From the NCBI GenBank assembly GCA_034509925.1, contig CM067534.1, forward strand, positions 9,457,501 through 9,521,500: a stretch of 64,000 bases of DNA. Direction: 5' to 3'. The stretch's first letter is position 1. The number at the start of each line of letters is the position of its first letter. This stretch comes from Hirudinaria manillensis. Its lineage: Eukaryota; Annelida; Clitellata; Hirudinida; Hirudinidae. The notes under the pieces were generated by a model. That model was not told the origin of the DNA and ran no database searches. It worked only from the letters and a program-made list of their open reading frames with translations. The position numbers and the translations under genes are program-made. Shown here in pieces: positions 39,513-51,263 of this stretch.

Positions 39513-42301
39513 TATTAAGTTATTAAATCATGGTTATTTAATTAATTGCAATCAAACAACGATTAAAACCCGAATGCTCAACCATAAAAACGATCCGAAA
39601 CAAATTCCCTCTGCAGAAAAATCCAACCCACCAGGTCGACCTTCAGGCCATAGAAGACGACGGCGTAGAACCTGGCGACATACGCCTGGAGAATCTCCTC
39701 GTCCGTCTTGACGGAGCAGAAGATCCTGCACAGCGTCCCGCACGCCTGGGCCCTGCCGGCCTCGTACTGCCGGTCCTCGTCGTTTCCCCAGTCCTCCTCC
39801 CTCTGCGGCCCTATGACGTCGGCCCCGACCAGGGACGCGTCGAAGAGCCAGGCGCCCAGGAGGTGGAGCAGGCTGTTCGCCCTCGGCCTGAAGAAGGAAA
39901 ACGGCCCGTGCGGCGGGCGCTGCGGATCGTGGGATGCGGGCAGCCCGGGCACAGAAGGCGGGGCCGTGGGAAGCACGGGCTGGCCGGAGACGGGTGTTGT
40001 GGGCACGGGCCAAGGTTCCCCTAAGCTCATTCTCGACGAGGCGTCTCTGGTTTTTATGAGCTGAGGGAAGAAAGAGGTGACTCTCTGTTGTTTGCGTGCA
40101 GGGGGCGGAGTTACGGAGGGAGGTTCGTTGGATTGGCCAGGAGTGTTTGTGGGGACTAGGTTGTCCATTTCCACATAGCTTTTCTGATTGGATCCTATCA
40201 AATGCAGATAAAAAAAATGGTGAACAATCAAAACAAAAAAATTTATTTATTTCTGACAAGACCCAGAAATAAAAAAAAACACTTTCAAACGTACCAAGAA
40301 AAGCGGCCGCAATCAGGGACGTGCACTTCATGGCCCTGTAAAAAATGAGCGGCAGTGCCCCGAGGCATTCATACTGGTGGGGCTCGATTACCTCCCGACT
40401 GGCCAAGGCCGTGTGGAGGAACCTCTGGGTGCTGCTGATGACCCGGGGTCGGCTGAAGTCAACCGGGTTGCCAATCAAGTGCAGGAATCGGAACCAGCAC
40501 TGAACCACCACGTCGTTGGATGCCCGGAATCCACCCAATGGAGTTCCGCACTCTTCGGCTGGGGAATCGAAACTTTGCTTTTTATAATGACGAGGTAGTG
40601 GTAAGCTTAAAGAATTCTTTTTTGTGATTTAGGATCCAAAAGATTTTTAAAAACTCCCTGCCATATCACTTTATTATCACAGCAAGATTAAATTGATCTG
40701 ATAGTTTAATGGTTTAATAATCGAATAATTTATTTTTATGCGTTAACAGATTAAAAGAAAAAAGGACGAGTATGAAATGGCACTCACTGGCAGCATTGGC
40801 AGGAATACTCGCGGGTCCGTGGAACATCTTGAGAAGGAGTGAAGTAAGGAAGAAGTTGATCCTATGCCACTGGTTGATGAGTGCCATGTGGTGCCTCCAA
40901 CCCAGGCACATTTCATGCAGCGTCTTCCACAGCGAGGGCGACGGGAAATGCCCCGAACTGCAGGACGCCAGCCAGGTTTCGAAGAGTACGCTCAGCATCC
41001 TCTCGCACATCTGAGACCCGAGGTCGTCTGGGAGGTAGAACGATGCAAAGTCATCATCAGATGGCGCTTTTTACAAACATCCGTCAAAATATTAAGGCGG
41101 ATTTGACTGGCATTGTGTGTTTGAGAACTTAAGTGCGTTTTCAGTACAAACAACATGCAAATTAGTATATGATTTGCACCATAGTACAACATTTAACAAC
41201 AATTATGAATGGTTCTGTAGTGACTATTGATAATAATATGCAATTAAAAGCATAAAAACACATTTTATTATAATAATAATAATTAAAATAATTAATTTTA
41301 ATAACTATTGCTAATATTATCAATATCATTATCATTACCCTTCACTGTCGGAGGTCCGAGCAGGCTGTCGCAGACCGTCAGAAGAAATTTGAGCAGCGAA
41401 ATCCAGGATTCTGAGGTCAGGATCTTGGATTTCGAAGACAGACTTTGAACTGCTGAGAGGACTTTGTTGCACATGTTTATGTGTTGATTCATGTACTCCA
41501 CACCTTAGACAGAATATCTTGTTATGCTAAGTTATGCCGTGTTGAATAGTGCCAATACATGACAATACATGAAGAAACATGCTTCAGCCATAGAGATGCA
41601 CAAGTTCCAAATTCTCTATTCTCGAAACAAACCCGCATCCATCCTGGGCTTGAAAAGGTGAGTCAGGTGGACCAACATCTGACGGAAATATTTGTTAGGC
41701 TCCTCGACGAGCGGCCTGGGGACGCTTTTGCGAGGTTCGACGAGGCACGACATCCAGTCGCAGTAAATGGAGACGCATTCGGCCGTCACGTCCCTGTCCG
41801 AGGCAGGCAGAGAAAGGCCAAAGCACATGATCTGAAATCAAAGTGAGGAAATGAGGAGATGGATTTTTTTTAATTCTCTTTGCCTGCTGATTCAATTCAA
41901 TGGCTTTTGAATAGACGATTAGGTGCTTGCATGCAATGCTCCACTGATTACTTGATTAGCTATTTAAATTGATTTATTTGCACAAGAATGTGATTTCGTT
42001 TCTATAATGTCTCCTGATCATTACTGCTGACAAACAAATGCAATCTTTTCGACACAGAAACATAAACAAAGAGAAGAAACAAAAAGAAAGACCAAACCTC
42101 CATCGTCCACGTCACGTCGGCATCGGAAACCAGGAGGTTGTCTTCCAGTCCGTCCATGCACCTGCTCATGTTGGTGGAAAGGTTTCTAACGATTCCACTG
42201 ACCACCTCCCTGCCAGTGTTGTAGCTGTAGCGGGAGAGGACGCTCTGATCCCCTGCTTCGGACTGGATCTCGGGCAGCAGCGATGCCCAATCAGAATACA
42301 T
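32165..42301 (-). CDS. RALGAPB: Ral GTPase-activating protein, beta subunit
   Basis: About 24 exons on the minus strand, from ATG 42299-42301 to stop 32165-32167. Blocks matching RALGAPB in order: [20 protein letters not shown] (exon 1, 42098-42301); [20 protein letters not shown] (about 41640-41830); LLGPPTVKG (41340-41510); [20 protein letters not shown] (40300-40560); [20 protein letters not shown] and [18 protein letters not shown] (39630-40195); [10 protein letters not shown] (38420-38570); [19 protein letters not shown] (36370-36480); [18 protein letters not shown] (about 35950-36140); [17 protein letters not shown] (34620-34690); the RapGAP-like part with [14 protein letters not shown] (34235-34415), [16 protein letters not shown] (33700-33850) and [19 protein letters not shown] (33350-33485); [15 protein letters not shown] (32700-32835); and [20 protein letters not shown] (32455-32556). 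RALGAPB is the non-catalytic partner of RALGAPA and restrains RalA/RalB downstream of PI3K-Akt. Individual exon borders are approximate. Confidence 0.95.
35502..35628. repeat. 25-bp minisatellite in a RALGAPB intron
   Basis: Five near-identical copies of a 25 bp unit (ccacattgat ctcctataac atagt) in direct orientation without spacers. Copies differ by one to four bases. Confidence 0.92.
36516..36558. repeat. (AAT)n microsatellite
   Basis: About 14 uninterrupted AAT units just upstream (on the minus strand) of a RALGAPB exon. Similar shorter runs occur at about 33287-33343, 34205-34232 and 35383-35404. Confidence 0.95.
36890..36978. repeat. (ATT)n microsatellite
   Basis: Nearly 90 bp of pure ATT/TTA trinucleotide, the longest simple repeat in the window, in a RALGAPB intron. 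The region 36660-36880 around it is rich in degenerate AAT, AAG and GAA units. Confidence 0.97.
39479..39516. repeat. (ATC)n microsatellite
   Basis: About eleven ATC units in the intron downstream (minus-strand sense) of the large GC-rich RALGAPB exon. Confidence 0.92.
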
Positions 42302-43628
42302 CCTCGGTGGTGGTCAACTGATTCAGAAAGTTTAAATAAATGTATGAAACATCATGAAAACAATTGATATCAAAATATATTGAAACATTATCTAAAAATC
42401 TGTCTTCATCTTCTTCTAGTTTTCCTTGATGTTTTCTTAAACCAATTATTTAATTATTCAATCAATAAAAATTGTTAATCAATTGAACTGCAATATTTCT
42501 TTTAATGGCCATTTTACACGGTTGACCTTTAAAACTCATAAACTTTTGTGATTTATAAATGATATTCCCATTACAAGATTAGCAGCATTTACTAATTAAA
42601 CCTGTAGTCAAATCAGATGATTTAAAACCTCGAAATTTTATAACTTCTTGGAATTTAAAACAACTAATAACCTGCTCAGCAGTACAACTTCAAACAATTT
42701 TTAAAAAGCGTCTGCGAATTCCAAGAGGCGGACAGTATTGACTTTAAAAAGTGACATTAGGCCACGGCCCACGAATCAAAGCCACCGTTTACTAATGTAA
42801 GCAACATTTAGACGAAGTGTGAAATCACCTCAAACACCTACTCTGGCTAAAATAATGATGCTTTTTCGAATGGCTCCAGAATTAATTAACGAATGTAGCT
42901 TGGTTAAACAAATTTAAATAACATTTGTATCAGTTTAAGTCATTTCTTAAAATTCGGAAAATCAGTTATCACTAAATATAAATTCAAAATCACTTGTCAA
43001 TATAATCAAATATATATCCTATAGTTTGATGAAAATGATTCATGTATATGGGTCGCTTGAAAATTTGGATTACGTTGGCGCTAGTTTCACTTTTATGGAA
43101 GAACAGCAGGATCATCGGCACTGGTCCCAACAATCGTTGCATCGGAACTAGTCAAGTTTAGATATCAGGAAAGACATTTTGCTTGAGATTTATAGAGTTA
43201 ATCTATTTTAAATATACTCCCTCAAATAGCACAAGAAGACACTGGACTACCTTTTGCTGTTTAAAAAATTGTATAAGCCACATCTAGTGGAAGATTTATC
43301 AGTTGTTTGAGTTTACATGTTTGCGTTATATAGATTATGATTTTCAGGGCCAGTCCGTCTAGCGGAAGCTTGCGCTTCTTTAAGACTGACCCTAATTGTT
43401 CACTTAATATTGTACATGTTCAATTTGCTATTTGTTCTTTCAGTTGCTTTGACACCTTAATAAACTCATAAAAATATAAATAAAAGAAAAGCTTGTTCCG
43501 AAGATATTACACTTAACAAAAAATCATTTGATTAGTTGTTAGGATGCAAACTGCTTAAAGTGCTTCCCCCAACAAGTGACAGATAAATGAACACCAAGCA
43601 ACTTGTATGTGTTTATTTCTTGGGAAAC
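42302..43628. other. Spacer between GTF2H1 and RALGAPB
   Basis: Both flanking genes run on the minus strand, so this 1.3 kb holds the GTF2H1 3' flank and the RALGAPB promoter. It is AT-rich with no ORF of note apart from the retroelement-like tail at 43347-43490. Confidence 0.5.
43347..43490 (+). mobile_element. Probable 3' tail of a non-LTR retroelement or SINE
   Basis: An imperfect inverted repeat (GGGCCAGTC at 43347-43355 and GACTGACCC at 43384-43392, one mismatch) encloses a second short palindrome (AGCG...AAGCTT...CGCT), followed by a T-rich stretch and AATAAA. Such a hairpin plus AATAAA tail is typical of 3' ends of animal LINE families. No body of the element is attached. Confidence 0.45.
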
Positions 43629-46600
43629 TCAAATTCTTTTTGAAGACTTTTTCAGGCTCCAACTCGCATACTTAGAAAAGGCCTTTTCAAGCATGATGTT
43701 AATGTGGTGACTGGGCTGAAACATGTAAATCATGTGTGACAATCGGAAAATTTGCAGACTTTATGAAAATCAACGCTTACATCAACAGTCCTGCGATGGA
43801 GTGCCATCTTCTCAGAAAAGGCCTGGACCTTGCTCTTCTGAAACTTTCTAAGGCTCTCATCTATTCGAGTAGCCTGGAATAAATTATTCATTTAACTCCA
43901 GGTTTTCAAACCAAGATTTTCAATAATTATTATTATTATTATTATTAGTAGTAGTAGTAGTAGTAGTCATATCAATTATTGTTATCATCTGAACTCAAAT
44001 CTAAGCCAAGACCTTATCCTCAAGTTCTTTGGAAGTGATTGGAAAACAACTCCAGAAGTGCCTGAGCAGCTCCATCAGGACACAGGACATGGACTTGAAT
44101 TCTGGAAGCAGCTCCTTTGGTATGCTGTCAGCTGAACAGAGAAATACAAAAACAATGTTGTAGTCCACAATATTATGATTCTGGTGGTTGATAATGGCAA
44201 GCATGTTAAATAATAATAATAATAACGTGGTAAATGAGGTAACTAAAAATAATAATAATCTAAGAGAAGAATGGCACCGTTGAATTGCTGAGCGTACGCA
44301 TCCTGCATGAGGGAGCCCGAGGGAGAGAACTCCCTGACGACGTTCAGTGCTGCATCTGAATTGAAGGGGAGCTGCAATTACACTTCAAACTGATCAATAC
44401 CGCACGCTCGTTCGTTCGAAACCCGATTTAACTCGGAAGTTTTAACTCAAATGGTTTTTAAATTATAATTCGAAATGAAATAACTTTCCACAATATCTGA
44501 AGACAATTTTTACGAATCCAGTGCTACAATCTCAAGTCAGAATGCTGATCTTGCACTGAATTCAGTAATAAGACGATAGTACGTCCATCCGTGGATTAGA
44601 GAAAAGACTCACCTGATTCAAAGATGTTGGCTTCCAAGCCATTACGTCGTGTGCAAAGGCCCTGGCAGCCTCCATCAGTTCGTTGGTCGTGTTGTAAGTG
44701 TAGGCCGTGAGGGGCATCGGGCCGTGCATGTAGGCGTCGGTTTTGGCCAACTTCAAGGGCCTTCCTACAGGTCCCTCGTCTTCATCCTCGAACAGGCCGC
44801 TCGTGTTCGTTTTCCTTTTGATGCCTTTGATCTGAAATTGATGTCAAAGTTGAAAACCTCTCATTTAGAGACATCTGTCTGTCTGTCATTCGACATGTTT
44901 TAACCTCGTTCGTAGGGTCGGATGGAGGAGAATCGTCTGCCTTCGTCGATCGATTGGTGGAAGCGACTACCATGACGGAATGGTGGTTCAACCTCTTGAT
45001 AAGGGAGGTGTTTGCAGGGAGGGCGCTTTCGTTTATAGGCAATTCTTCGGCTACTTTTTCTTGACTCTGAGAGGTAAAGGAAATAATTTGACTTTTATGA
45101 ATGAATGCCGAATCTTTATGCTTTTAATTTGTAACGTATTTATTGGTTTTATTTGAGGTCTAGATTTAAAGTGCTATTATTACTTCGTCCGGGATTAAAT
45201 CCAATAGGTTTCGGATCTTTCTCTTCCTTCCATTGATAGACAGGACCTTTTCAGACAAATCCAGTCCTGCAAATGGATGAATAAGTTAAATTTGTTTCTA
45301 AATCCATTAACTTTCAAAAGTGTTGCTAAAGCATAGATGAATGAGAATTCCATAAGAATTTATAAGGTTTATAACTTTGAAACATATAATAAAGGAGATT
45401 CATTGAAAGTGTAGCATTTCTGCAAGATGCTATGATTGAATCAAAAACAGCATGTTTCAAAACAAACTTTTTTCATCTTCTTCCATACATCCTGCAAACA
45501 ACCCTTTGGAATTAACGTTGGTTCTGTCTCTGTGAAAGTAGTGCGACTTCAAGAACTCTTCCCAGAACTTGCTCTCAGTCAACTTGTGAGGAACGTACTC
45601 CTCGTACCTTCTCTCAACTGGCAATGAGTAAAAAACAATACAGTCCTTCTTTACACCCAAAAAAAATGGTTTCCCTGGTTCTATACCAAGTTGATGCCTT
45701 GGCATTAGTGAGTTTCATCCAAAAACCCTACTAAAACTTTCCCTTAACTAACCTGCAGGATAGGCTTTGAAGACTTTTTCTATGAAATCCTTCGATAACG
45801 TAGTCGGACTTCCTATTTGAATGAGCTTTTCGACATCTGCCTGTTGGTTTGCAACTGCAAATTGTTATCAAACTCAGGAGAAGGACAAAAACTTAACTCC
45901 AAAGGAGCCTACCCAAATTCCAGCTCCAACTCCTACTTCTTGTTTTTCAATTTCTCCCACTTTAGATTTCTGAAATTGTGCAAATTGTTTCACAGTACTA
46001 TCAAAGGAACCATTAAAAGGTATTTTAAAATTATATGAGCTCATCAATAAGAACGTCGTGAGCAAGAATTAATAAACATAGGATACAATAAGGTGAGGAC
46101 TCACACTCATTCTCTTTGACCAGAACTCATCTGATGTCATAATCCCCTCCACCACAAGAGTATTGTACAACTGGAACAGATGCGGGTCATTGTGGAGCTT
46201 CCTGTCATTTTGGATCGCATTAGAATTACAATTTGAATTACTTGAGTCAATTAAAATATTTCCACTACTTAACTAGCTCCTCTAAATGATTTTGTCTGAA
46301 AAAATAAATGGTAATCTAGTGAAATTATTGTGACATGAAACCTGTTATTCAATTTTGACAAAGCACTTGTACGAACAAATCAAAGATTTGAAAAGACTTT
46401 GCTTTATTAACAGACGATAAATCTAAAAAATATCCTAAAATATGTAGCCAAACTAATGTTTCCACTGACTTGTTCTTTTCCATGAGGTCGTTGCTTATCT
46501 GATTATTGGATTTGCTGAGCATCTGAGACAGTAGATCCTTGACGGCATCCCTGTCTCTGACCTGTGCCTCTCTACCCTCTGGATTGTTGAAGTGGAATGT

Positions 46601-47228
46601 GTGAGCCCCACTGCTGTGTAAAACAATCTGCAGCTGCACTTTGTCCTTTGTGTCCGGTGATATTTTCTGGGCTGTACAAGTTAAACTTGGTTGTCATTAT
46701 TGTATAGGTTAAACTGGATTATCATTATTAGTGCTATTCCAATACTGTTATACTTAGTTAAACTAATTCATCAAGGAATGCATAACAACTGGAAAATAGC
46801 ACACAATTATTACTGTGAAGAAAAGATTGTGGTATTATGTGAATGTGGGCATTAACTAAGTTGTTAAAAGTTTTGTGGAAATTCCTGTTAATTTTTTTAA
46901 TGTGAAGATCTGTATACCAAGAACATTAAATATTGCAATGGAGCCTTGAAACCCCAGATTATTGAAAACTTCCTTAGAAACAAGAGATAAATCGGTATAT
47001 CTATATTTGCCAATTAATTAGGAAATAAGGGTGTTTATATTAATAACTTATAAATAAGTCTATGACTTTTCCACCTTTTATATCGGTGTAATATTGACTG
47101 ATCGAGAGTGAACTTTTTCCTGAAGGCATCCATGCAATTCGTTCGGAAAGTAGACAGAGTGAACCATCACATTTTTTGCTTTTGACATTTGGTATACTCA
47201 ATAAAATATCTTCTTTGGAAGCCGCCAT
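43629..47228 (-). CDS. GTF2H1: TFIIH core subunit p62
   Basis: About ten exons on the minus strand, from ATG 47226-47228 to stop 43629-43631. The N-terminus MAASKEDILLSIPNVKSKKC, CLLSERIAWMPSGKSSLSIS and YYTDIK match the p62 PH domain, continued by VQLQIVLHSSGAHTFHFNNP (46470-46670). The BSD-type part follows, with EFWEEFLKSHYFHRDRTNVN at about 45460-45705. Later blocks are KRLNHHSVMVVASTN (about 44930-45040), DAYMHGPMPLTAYTYNTTNE (44620-44760), VLMELLRHFWSCFPIT (44001-44150), and the C-terminal ESLRKFQKSKVQAFSEKMAL with HHINIMLEKAFSKYASWSLK. p62 anchors XPD/XPB regulation in TFIIH and contacts activators and XPG/XPC during transcription and nucleotide excision repair. Exon borders in the middle are approximate. 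Confidence 0.93.
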
Positions 47229-48121
47229 ATCTGCCTCAATGTATTTAAGCCTAATGATCTGACAATTTTACTATGTCTTTTTTCGTTTTAACGACCTGGG
47301 TTGTGTAAGCAAAACATAGAAGCAAGAATACCAAAGATAAGCAATATGTGTAATTATTTATATATCTCTTAAAATACAGAAAATTTTGAAAAATTTAGCC
47401 ATTTTAAATTATTCGGTTTTATTATTTGACGCTACTGCAGTTGCAATATGCAATGCTTGATACTAATGCCTCATTGAGGAACATATTTTTTTGTAAATGT
47501 TAAATGCTAGAATATAATAAATATTTTGATACGGCAAGATATTAACACTACATTTTGTATATGTATTTTGTATATATTTTATAAGTACGACATAATAATA
47601 AATAGTCTTTTGATATACAATTATTTAATTGCTCAGAAATTGATTTACTACAGGTTATCATAAAAGTTGATTTCTTGTAGGCCACTTTCCAAAGTATGTA
47701 GAGCCTGATATTTTTACTGCCTTCATTTATAAACTATATTAAATATTTTTAATGAAAAACATTTAGATATAAGAAAACCATAGTTTGATGCTTCAAAACA
47801 CGTCCACCAATTTTAAAATTGGAAGGTCTATTTCTATACTGTCTCCGGAAAAATACGTTTTTTTGGAATTTGTTTACCTGGTATACAGTTTATTGTTTCT
47901 CCGGGGTTTATTAAATGTCTATTGATTTAAGGTCTTTTTTATCATGAAAAGATGAGTAATGTTATTTAATTTTGATTCGAAGTAATGCTATTTTGTAGCC
48001 ATTTGTTAGTCAAAAATTGCTGAAGTATGGTTGTAAGTTAATGCAATCACCATTTAATCAAAGACTCTTCAAGTTTCACACTATGTCCCTCAGAAGACTT
48101 CGTTGTATTCTATACGACTAG
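47229..48121. promoter_or_regulatory. Divergent promoter interval between GTF2H1 and the serine-rich gene
   Basis: Start codons lie 893 bp apart, head to head. AT-rich, no coding potential and no clear core promoter motif. Leaders and promoters of both genes must be here. Confidence 0.5.
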
Positions 48122-50401
48122 ATGGCTGCGAACAATGTTATAACCTATCAAACGTTGACCCTCCTCGAAGATAATTATTACAGCATTCGTAAATATATTG
48201 AATGTGTTTTTGACGATGGAGATCTTAGTGAAGCTGAATCCGGAAGTGAAAGCTCAAATGCTTCTGATTCTTTCCTTGGAAGGGCTACTTCAGAGTCCAG
48301 GGATATTGATATATCAAATGCCAAAGATTGCAATTCCAACAATATGGACATAAATGTGACTTTTAATGGGGCACAAATTATTTCAGCAGATAAGAACGAA
48401 GATGGTTCATCCCTAAATTTACTTTCTCAGCCAACTAACAATGATGTTATAATGTTTTCATCTAAAAATGACAAAGTAAAATTTAGCCTAAAAACTCCAA
48501 AGTCGGCAGTTTTAAAGCAGACTCAGATGTGCTTAGAGGAACCAGAAACTTCAAAAGTTCAACTTTTTATGCCTTGCAGGACAACTTCAGTATTTGCACA
48601 TATTCAATCCAGTGAAGCCTCAGGCCAGGAAAATCAGACAAATGAGGATAGCAAACATAAAAGCATGTCATCGAGAATTGAGGACACTTTAAAAAGAAGC
48701 TGCATTCAGAGCTCAGAAAGAAGAGGAACATCAACCAGTTTATCTTCATCTAGTTCTACTTCTAAAAATAAGTACTCAAGTTACAAAACAAAGCCAAAAT
48801 CAAAGCTGCATAGAAAAAAGAATTCTTCCCCCAAAATTTTTAAAGAAAAATTTGGAAAAACATCCCACCACAGAGAAAAAATTTATTCATCCAGTAGTGG
48901 CAAGAAAGGTACAAACAAACAAAACTCAAAAAGAGGTAATACTTATAAACATAGTAAGTTGAGATACAGAAGATCAAAAAGCCTAAGCTCTGAAAGTGAG
49001 AGGATCATTGCTGCACAATCACTTCCACTTCAGCCCAAAGACAGCAATGCTGTTAGTCCAGAAAACAGAAGAGGAGAAAGTAAATCAATGGAGGAAGGGA
49101 ATGTGAATGAGATCAGAACAACAGTCCATAAAAAGAATTACAAAGACAATACATCAATTCTTGCAAATGATTTTAATGAATCCCAATCTGCCTTGAATTT
49201 TCTGGAAAAACAGATTAAAAAAAGCAGTTCAGATGTCAAATTGGTTTGTTTACCCACTAGTGATGACAAAGGCGATGGCAACTTTCCTCATAAAGGTTTA
49301 TTACCTTTAAGTCCAAATTCTGACTTCTTGTTTCAAGCTAATGCAAGTGGCGATGTGGAAAATATCACTAGTGATAACCAGGTATTTGATTTGTGGGATA
49401 TTGATCCGCTCCTCATAAATAGCATTCCAACAGATGAGGATATTGTGATAACCCGGGACAAGGTCGAGCAAATTCGAATGTCTCTGAAATGCAAAACTTC
49501 TGATTCCAAACCTAGATATGTAAAAGTGGGAAGTTTGGAGAAAGAAATTGAGGGAATTCAAGCATTGAAATCTCTGGATGTTGCTGGAGCAAATCCCAAG
49601 TGTACTTGCAATGTGCTATCATTAAAGCATTCCATTGCCTCCCTGAAAACTCTTGAAGATGTTTCATTTTGTTTCAGTCTACTTTTAAAACATTTGCAAA
49701 GGCTAACTCCGAAATCAGAATTAGGATCAAACTCAAAGATGAAGACATTTACTGACAAATTACAAAATTTTGTTGAGACTGAGTTGGACAATATGGGCAG
49801 TAGGCTCTTGCATTGTAGTCAATGCACAATTCCTTCATGTGAATCTCCACAATTACATGAAATTAGAGAGAACTTTCACAAATCTAACATTGTAAATAAA
49901 GATGCATTTGCCATGAAATGTCGTAAAAGGGTTTCCATTGCTTCTCCAATTCCCAGTGGGAATGAATCAAATAGCAAAGTTAGTATGCAATTTCTCATTT
50001 GATGTTTTATGCCAAATATGTTTGGACTATTTTAACCTAATTACATCAGTCAATCAATAATTTGTGTGACTTGATTCTGTATATTGATTAGTTGATTGTG
50101 ACAATATGAATATACTTTAGCCAGATGACCTGAAGATTATTGAACAACAAATAAAAGCTGTTCTCAATCCAGCAATTCTCAGCAATGAAATTTCAAAGGA
50201 TGAATATGGGGAAATTGTCAGGATGGTTGTTACTAAGGTTCATACAGCATTTCCTGCTGAAAATGTGCAAAATATCACGAATACCAGTCTCCCTTTTGTG
50301 CTTTTTAGGTTGGACATTGCAGGAAGAGGCTTAACAAGTTTGACTGCATATCGTTCCTTCGCAAAACTCTGCAAGCGGTGAAAAGAAGGAGATTGTCTTG
50401 A
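48122..50401 (+). CDS. Serine/lysine-rich protein with PHRF1-like C-terminal motif (unassigned)
   Basis: Three exons join in frame: 48122-49978 (619 codons), 50121-50237, 50309-50401; 688 residues. The N-terminal 60 residues hold an acidic patch (FDDGDLSEAESGSESSNASD). A basic Ser/Lys-rich low-complexity region follows (about residues 190-310), then an acidic helix (VFDLWDIDPLLINSIPTDED). A cysteine-bearing conserved-looking region starts around residue 500 (NPKCTCNVLSLKHSIASLKT, EDVSFCFSLLLKHLQRLTPK). The last 55 residues, with ISKDEYGEIVRMVVTKVGHC and a basic end KRRRLS, resemble the C-terminal segment of PHRF1/SCAF-type proteins (I-x-K-x-EY-x-x-I-x-R-x-x-V-x-K). The composition and basic tail suggest a nuclear, perhaps RNA-polymerase-II-linked protein. 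No RING, PHD or RRM is present. The function is not known to me. Confidence 0.85.
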
Positions 50402-51206
50402 TCTTATTGTCTGTTGTAACTAGTCAAGATTTTGGTTTTAAATGATAAGCTAACTACTAGATCAAGTATTGGATTGTACAACTTTGTAACGCTTTGTAAA
50501 TAAAAACGTATGATAGCAATTCTTAATCATTTTGTTATAGTTAAGAGTAAATCTGGTAAGGCGTGCGCTAATGCCGTCGATTGAGAAAATACATGATCAA
50601 GTGCAGTGCTAGTACACCAGTAGGGGTAAACTCATAGTCCGTGACCACCCGGCGCACCTAAATGTGATTTAGAAAGAAGCATCCAGCAGAGGGAGCTATT
50701 TCGGTTTCAACGGGTGAACTTAGTGACCTGCCCTGAGGCAGGATTTAATTACAGAAAAGTCTTTGGCTCGGCGTTAAAAAAACCCTCCTTTTATTCTGCC
50801 CGTTACATAAACTAGATGTCAAAAATCAAGAGCAACCATCACATGACATTCCGTAATCAACATAAAATTTTATTTTCGCACCGCGATGAAAACACGTTGC
50901 AAGAATATGATTGGTTGAGACGATGGAAATGATGCAATCGCTTCGTGTATTCTTGCGCGATAGATAAACACATGTATAGAAACCTCGTTTATTTCTTAGC
51001 ATCATAATTTACTAAGTATATTTATATTTACCAACAAAATATTTTTTTCATTTATTTTTACAAACACAACATTTTGCCAATTTTAGTGCGGTCTCTTTGT
51101 TGTATCGGAATGACATTTATTATTTTGGGTGACCTTATAAGCGCCTGGTTTCCTTGTGTCCTCAATATCGTGATTTTTTCTTGCTTATTACTCGTCTTTC
51201 TCCAAG
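50402..51206. other. Spacer with two CTCF-like motifs; ATF4 promoter region
   Basis: The sequence 50540-50790 is more GC-rich than the surroundings. It contains CCAGTAGGGG (50617-50626), CCAGCAGAGGGAGC (50683-50696) and a perfect 6-bp hairpin CCTGCC-ctga-GGCAGG near 50731. The ATF4 promoter and leader occupy the right part. No TATA box is clear. An ATG at 51110 opens a long frame through the leader, so the true start site may be downstream of it. Confidence 0.45.
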
Positions 51207-51221
51207 ATGATGAGTTGCTAA
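51207..51221 (+). promoter_or_regulatory. Candidate uORF1 of the ATF4 gene
   Basis: ATG ATG AGT TGC TAA encodes a peptide of only three or four residues (MMSC or MSC). A very short first uORF is the standard re-initiation element of ATF4 mRNAs. Needs the leader to start upstream of 51207. Confidence 0.5.
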
Positions 51222-51263
51222 TTTGCTGCGTGTTTTACACACGTACTTTTCTAATCTTTAATC

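Noticed and set aside
39552-40538. 328-codon minus-strand frame spanning two RALGAPB exons
   Set aside because: It runs through an intron and switches out of the conserved frame; the true product uses parts of two frames joined by splicing.
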